Below are positions 4,622-6,281 of a stretch of 6,281 nt of DNA, one piece after another. Numbering within the stretch: the stretch's first letter is position 1; each line of letters begins with the position of its first letter. The notes beneath the pieces were generated by a model that searched no databases, had not been told where the DNA came from, and worked only from the letters and a program-made list of their open reading frames with translations. This DNA comes from Streptococcus oralis (GTDB lineage: Bacteria > Bacillota > Bacilli > Lactobacillales > Streptococcaceae): assembly GCA_937930605.1 (NCBI GenBank), contig CALHBZ010000064.1, positions 1-6,281 of the forward strand. Reading direction: 5' to 3'. A program made the translations under genes and the position numbers.

Positions 4622-5563
4622 TTAATCTAAATCTGGTTTATAGAAGGAACGATTGTCCATAGCGAAGATTTTATTGGTCATCTCTCCTTTGTCCACCAAA
4701 GCAAGAGCTGTTGTCATCATCATCATGCTGGCGTCGAGATTATCAATCATATGAATAATCTCTGCCTCCATAATGCGTGGACGGACTGGACTTCCATACT
4801 CCAGCAAGCCATGATGACTGAGGATGACATGGCGCAGTAACACCACTTCTTCTCTAGTATCATCGATGCCGAGTTCCATGACTGTCTTAGTGATTTCGCT
4901 ATCGATTAGGGCGATATGACCGATGAGATTGCCTCGCACAGTGTACTCAGTCTGATCAGGACCACTGAGTTCCAGAACCTTGGCCAAGTCGTGCAGCATA
5001 ATCCCAGCATAGAGGAGGCTCTTGTTGAGCTGAGGATAGATGTCGCTAATGGCATCTGCCAAACGCACCATGGTTGCTGTATGATAGGCCAAACCCGTTT
5101 CAAAGGCATGGTGGTTGGTTTTTGCAGCTGGATAGGAGTAGAATTCCTTATCATACTTGGTGTAGAGACTGCGAACGATACGTTGCCAGACAGGATTTTC
5201 AATTTTGAAAATCATTTGCGACATGTAGTCACGAATTTCCTTGATATCGACTGGTGACTTGACCTTGAAATCAGCTGGATCGTTGGGTTCGCCAGGCTGA
5301 GGCAGGCGGAGAGTAATTTGATTGACTTGAGGAGTATTATTATAGACTTCTCTGCGCCCTTGCATGTGGACCACTTTCCCTGCGGTAAAGGCCTCAACGT
5401 TATGAGGCTGAGCATCCCAGAGTTTTCCTTCAATCTCGCCACTATCGTCTTGGAAGGTAAAGGCTAGGTAGTTTTTCCCAGCTCGTGTCTGTCTCAGGTC
5501 AGCTGACTTAATCAGGTAAAAACCTTCAAATAGCTCATTTTTTTTCATGTGACTAATCTTCAT
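4622..5563 (-). CDS. cbf1: 3'-5' exoribonuclease Cbf1 / YhaM family (OB-fold plus HD domain)
   Basis: Members of this family remove nucleotides from RNA 3' ends (YhaM in Bacillus; Cbf1 in pneumococcus, reported to trim small-RNA tails). From ATG 5563 the protein has 313 residues, the family length. An N-terminal OB-fold (about 10-95; GEIEGKLWD, GKVVHMQGRREVYNN) should bind nucleic acid. The HD domain follows, with candidate metal ligands H161, H191-D192 in LHDLAK, H250-H251 in ILSHHG and D274 in HMIDNLDA. All are present, so it looks active. A longer reading up to 5647 is open, but it adds 28 unconserved residues inside rmuC. The 5563 start has AGGAAG just upstream and gives MKISHMKK, the form I recall for pneumococcal Cbf1. 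The ATG lies within the end of rmuC (11-nt overlap), so the two genes are cotranscribed and probably translationally coupled. Confidence 0.95.
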   Translation of the reverse strand: MKISHMKKNELFEGFYLIKSADLRQTRAGKNYLAFTFQDDSGEIEGKLWDAQPHNVEAFTAGKVVHMQGRREVYNNTPQVNQITLRLPQPGEPNDPADFKVKSPVDIKEIRDYMSQMIFKIENPVWQRIVRSLYTKYDKEFYSYPAAKTNHHAFETGLAYHTATMVRLADAISDIYPQLNKSLLYAGIMLHDLAKVLELSGPDQTEYTVRGNLIGHIALIDSEITKTVMELGIDDTREEVVLLRHVILSHHGLLEYGSPVRPRIMEAEIIHMIDNLDASMMMMTTALALVDKGEMTNKIFAMDNRSFYKPDLD

Positions 5564-6281
5564 ATTCTTCCTCATCTTCTTGGAAATGGAGTAAATCAAG
5601 CGCAGGCTCACCTTCTGATAACTCAATGTGACGGAGAGTCCGCTCAATAGCTGTGGTGCGACGGTTTAGTAATTCATCAATATTGCCAGAGGCATGTTGA
5701 AGATGTTTTTGTGCCTTAACCAAAATCCCCCCGAACTTGCCAAACTCGGTCTTGACGCTAGCAAGAGTCTTACTGATATGGTCGGCACTCTTTTGGATAT
5801 TGAGGGTTTTGAAGCCAACTGATAGGGAATTAAGCAAGGCTGATAGGGTACTTGGACCTGCGACAATAATCTGCTCCTCCCGTCTCAAATCATCAAAGAA
5901 GATAGGATTGCGAACAATCTCTGAATAAAGACCTTCTGTCGGAACAAACAAGACTCCAAAATTGGTTGTCCGAGGTGGCGCCAGATACTTGCTCTTGATA
6001 TCCTTGGCGAAACGCTTGACACTTGCTAGGAGTGACTTACGGCAACGTTCGATTTCATCCTTATCACCTGCTTCATAGGCTTCTTCTAAACGGTAATAAT
6101 CTGCCAGTGGAAACTTGGAGTCAATCGGCAGATAGACAGTTTCCTGATCGCCTTGTCCGGGTAACTTGATGGCATACTCCACTCGTTCACTGGAGTTTTC
6201 AAGCGTTGCAAATTCTCGTTCGTACTGGGCTGGTGTCATGATGTCTTCGATGATTTGCCCCAGTTGCAATTCTCCCAGAAT
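5553..6281 (-). CDS. rmuC: RmuC family DNA recombination protein, C-terminal part (5' end beyond the window)
   Basis: RmuC-family proteins have a membrane-anchored, coiled-coil N-terminus and a PD-(D/E)XK nuclease-like core. In E. coli RmuC limits recombination between inverted repeats. The visible 242 residues are the core and tail. The frame is open to the window edge (ILGELQLGQIIEDIMTPAQYE), matching the family's G-E-x-Q-L-x-x-I/L-E entry to the core. Further family blocks are VEYAIKLPG, YLPIDSKFPLADYYRL, FGVLFVPTEGLYSEI, IIVAGPSTLSALLNSL and EFGKFGGIL. The conserved acidic and lysine residues (ID-SKFP) are kept. The C-terminus is very acidic (EDEEEYED). A TTG at 6269 could be read as a start, but the homology continues through it, so the gene is truncated by the window. 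The stop overlaps the cbf1 start by 11 nt. Confidence 0.95.
   Translation of the reverse strand: MLGELQLGQIIEDIMTPAQYEREFATLENSSERVEYAIKLPGQGDQETVYLPIDSKFPLADYYRLEEAYEAGDKDEIERCRKSLLASVKRFAKDIKSKYLAPPRTTNFGVLFVPTEGLYSEIVRNPIFFDDLRREEQIIVAGPSTLSALLNSLSVGFKTLNIQKSADHISKTLASVKTEFGKFGGILVKAQKHLQHASGNIDELLNRRTTAIERTLRHIELSEGEPALDLLHFQEDEEEYED

Noticed and set aside
4916..5257. A 113-codon plus-strand open frame opposite cbf1
   Set aside because: It is antisense to the conserved HD domain of cbf1. Its composition looks like translated complement, and no start signal is visible.
5564..5647. A 28-codon N-terminal extension of cbf1
   Set aside because: It lies wholly inside rmuC in another frame, looks non-conserved, and gives a protein longer than the family. 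A good ribosome site and the family's start are at 5563.
6267..6269. TTG as the start codon of rmuC
   Set aside because: The family-like sequence continues in frame upstream to the window edge, and the RmuC N-terminal region would be missing.

Overview
The window looks like ordinary core chromosome of a Mitis-group Streptococcus (S. pneumoniae / S. mitis / S. oralis type). Base composition is low in G+C. The proteins read as close streptococcal orthologues: an activator-type PurR, Cbf1/YhaM, the lipoprotein form of YidC, and a Firmicutes-type LysA. As far as I remember, the gene order matches the pneumococcal acyP-yidC1-pflA-lysA-purR-cbf1-rmuC neighbourhood. I see no mobile element, CRISPR array, tRNA, rRNA or phage gene.

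Left part (1-1376). The first 66 bases are the 5' end of a TrmH/SpoU-family RNA methyltransferase gene running leftward off the window. It diverges from the rightward pair acyP (acylphosphatase) and yidC1 (lipoprotein-type membrane insertase). The divergent promoters share almost the same -10 bases, and the methyltransferase mRNA looks leaderless.

Middle (1377-1451). yidC1 and pflA converge here. Two hairpins lie side by side, and their wobble pairs and U-tracts suggest one terminator per direction.

Right part (1452-6281). All genes run leftward, in transcription order rmuC (5' end cut off), cbf1, purR, lysA, pflA. rmuC and cbf1 overlap by 11 nt. purR has its own extended -10 promoter with a PurBox-like site over the -35. 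lysA probably depends on read-through from purR past a hairpin. pflA has its own extended -10 promoter with a cre-like CcpA site near the predicted start of transcription.

The genes do not form one pathway. They are housekeeping neighbours: genome and RNA maintenance (rmuC, cbf1, trmH family), purine control (purR), lysine/cell-wall supply (lysA), mixed-acid fermentation (pflA), membrane protein insertion (yidC1) and acyl-phosphate hydrolysis (acyP). I did not find an undescribed multi-gene system. The points worth checking are regulatory (symmetric promoter, leaderless start, PurBox, cre site, orientation-specific terminators), two start-codon corrections (yidC1, lysA), and non-canonical LysA motifs.
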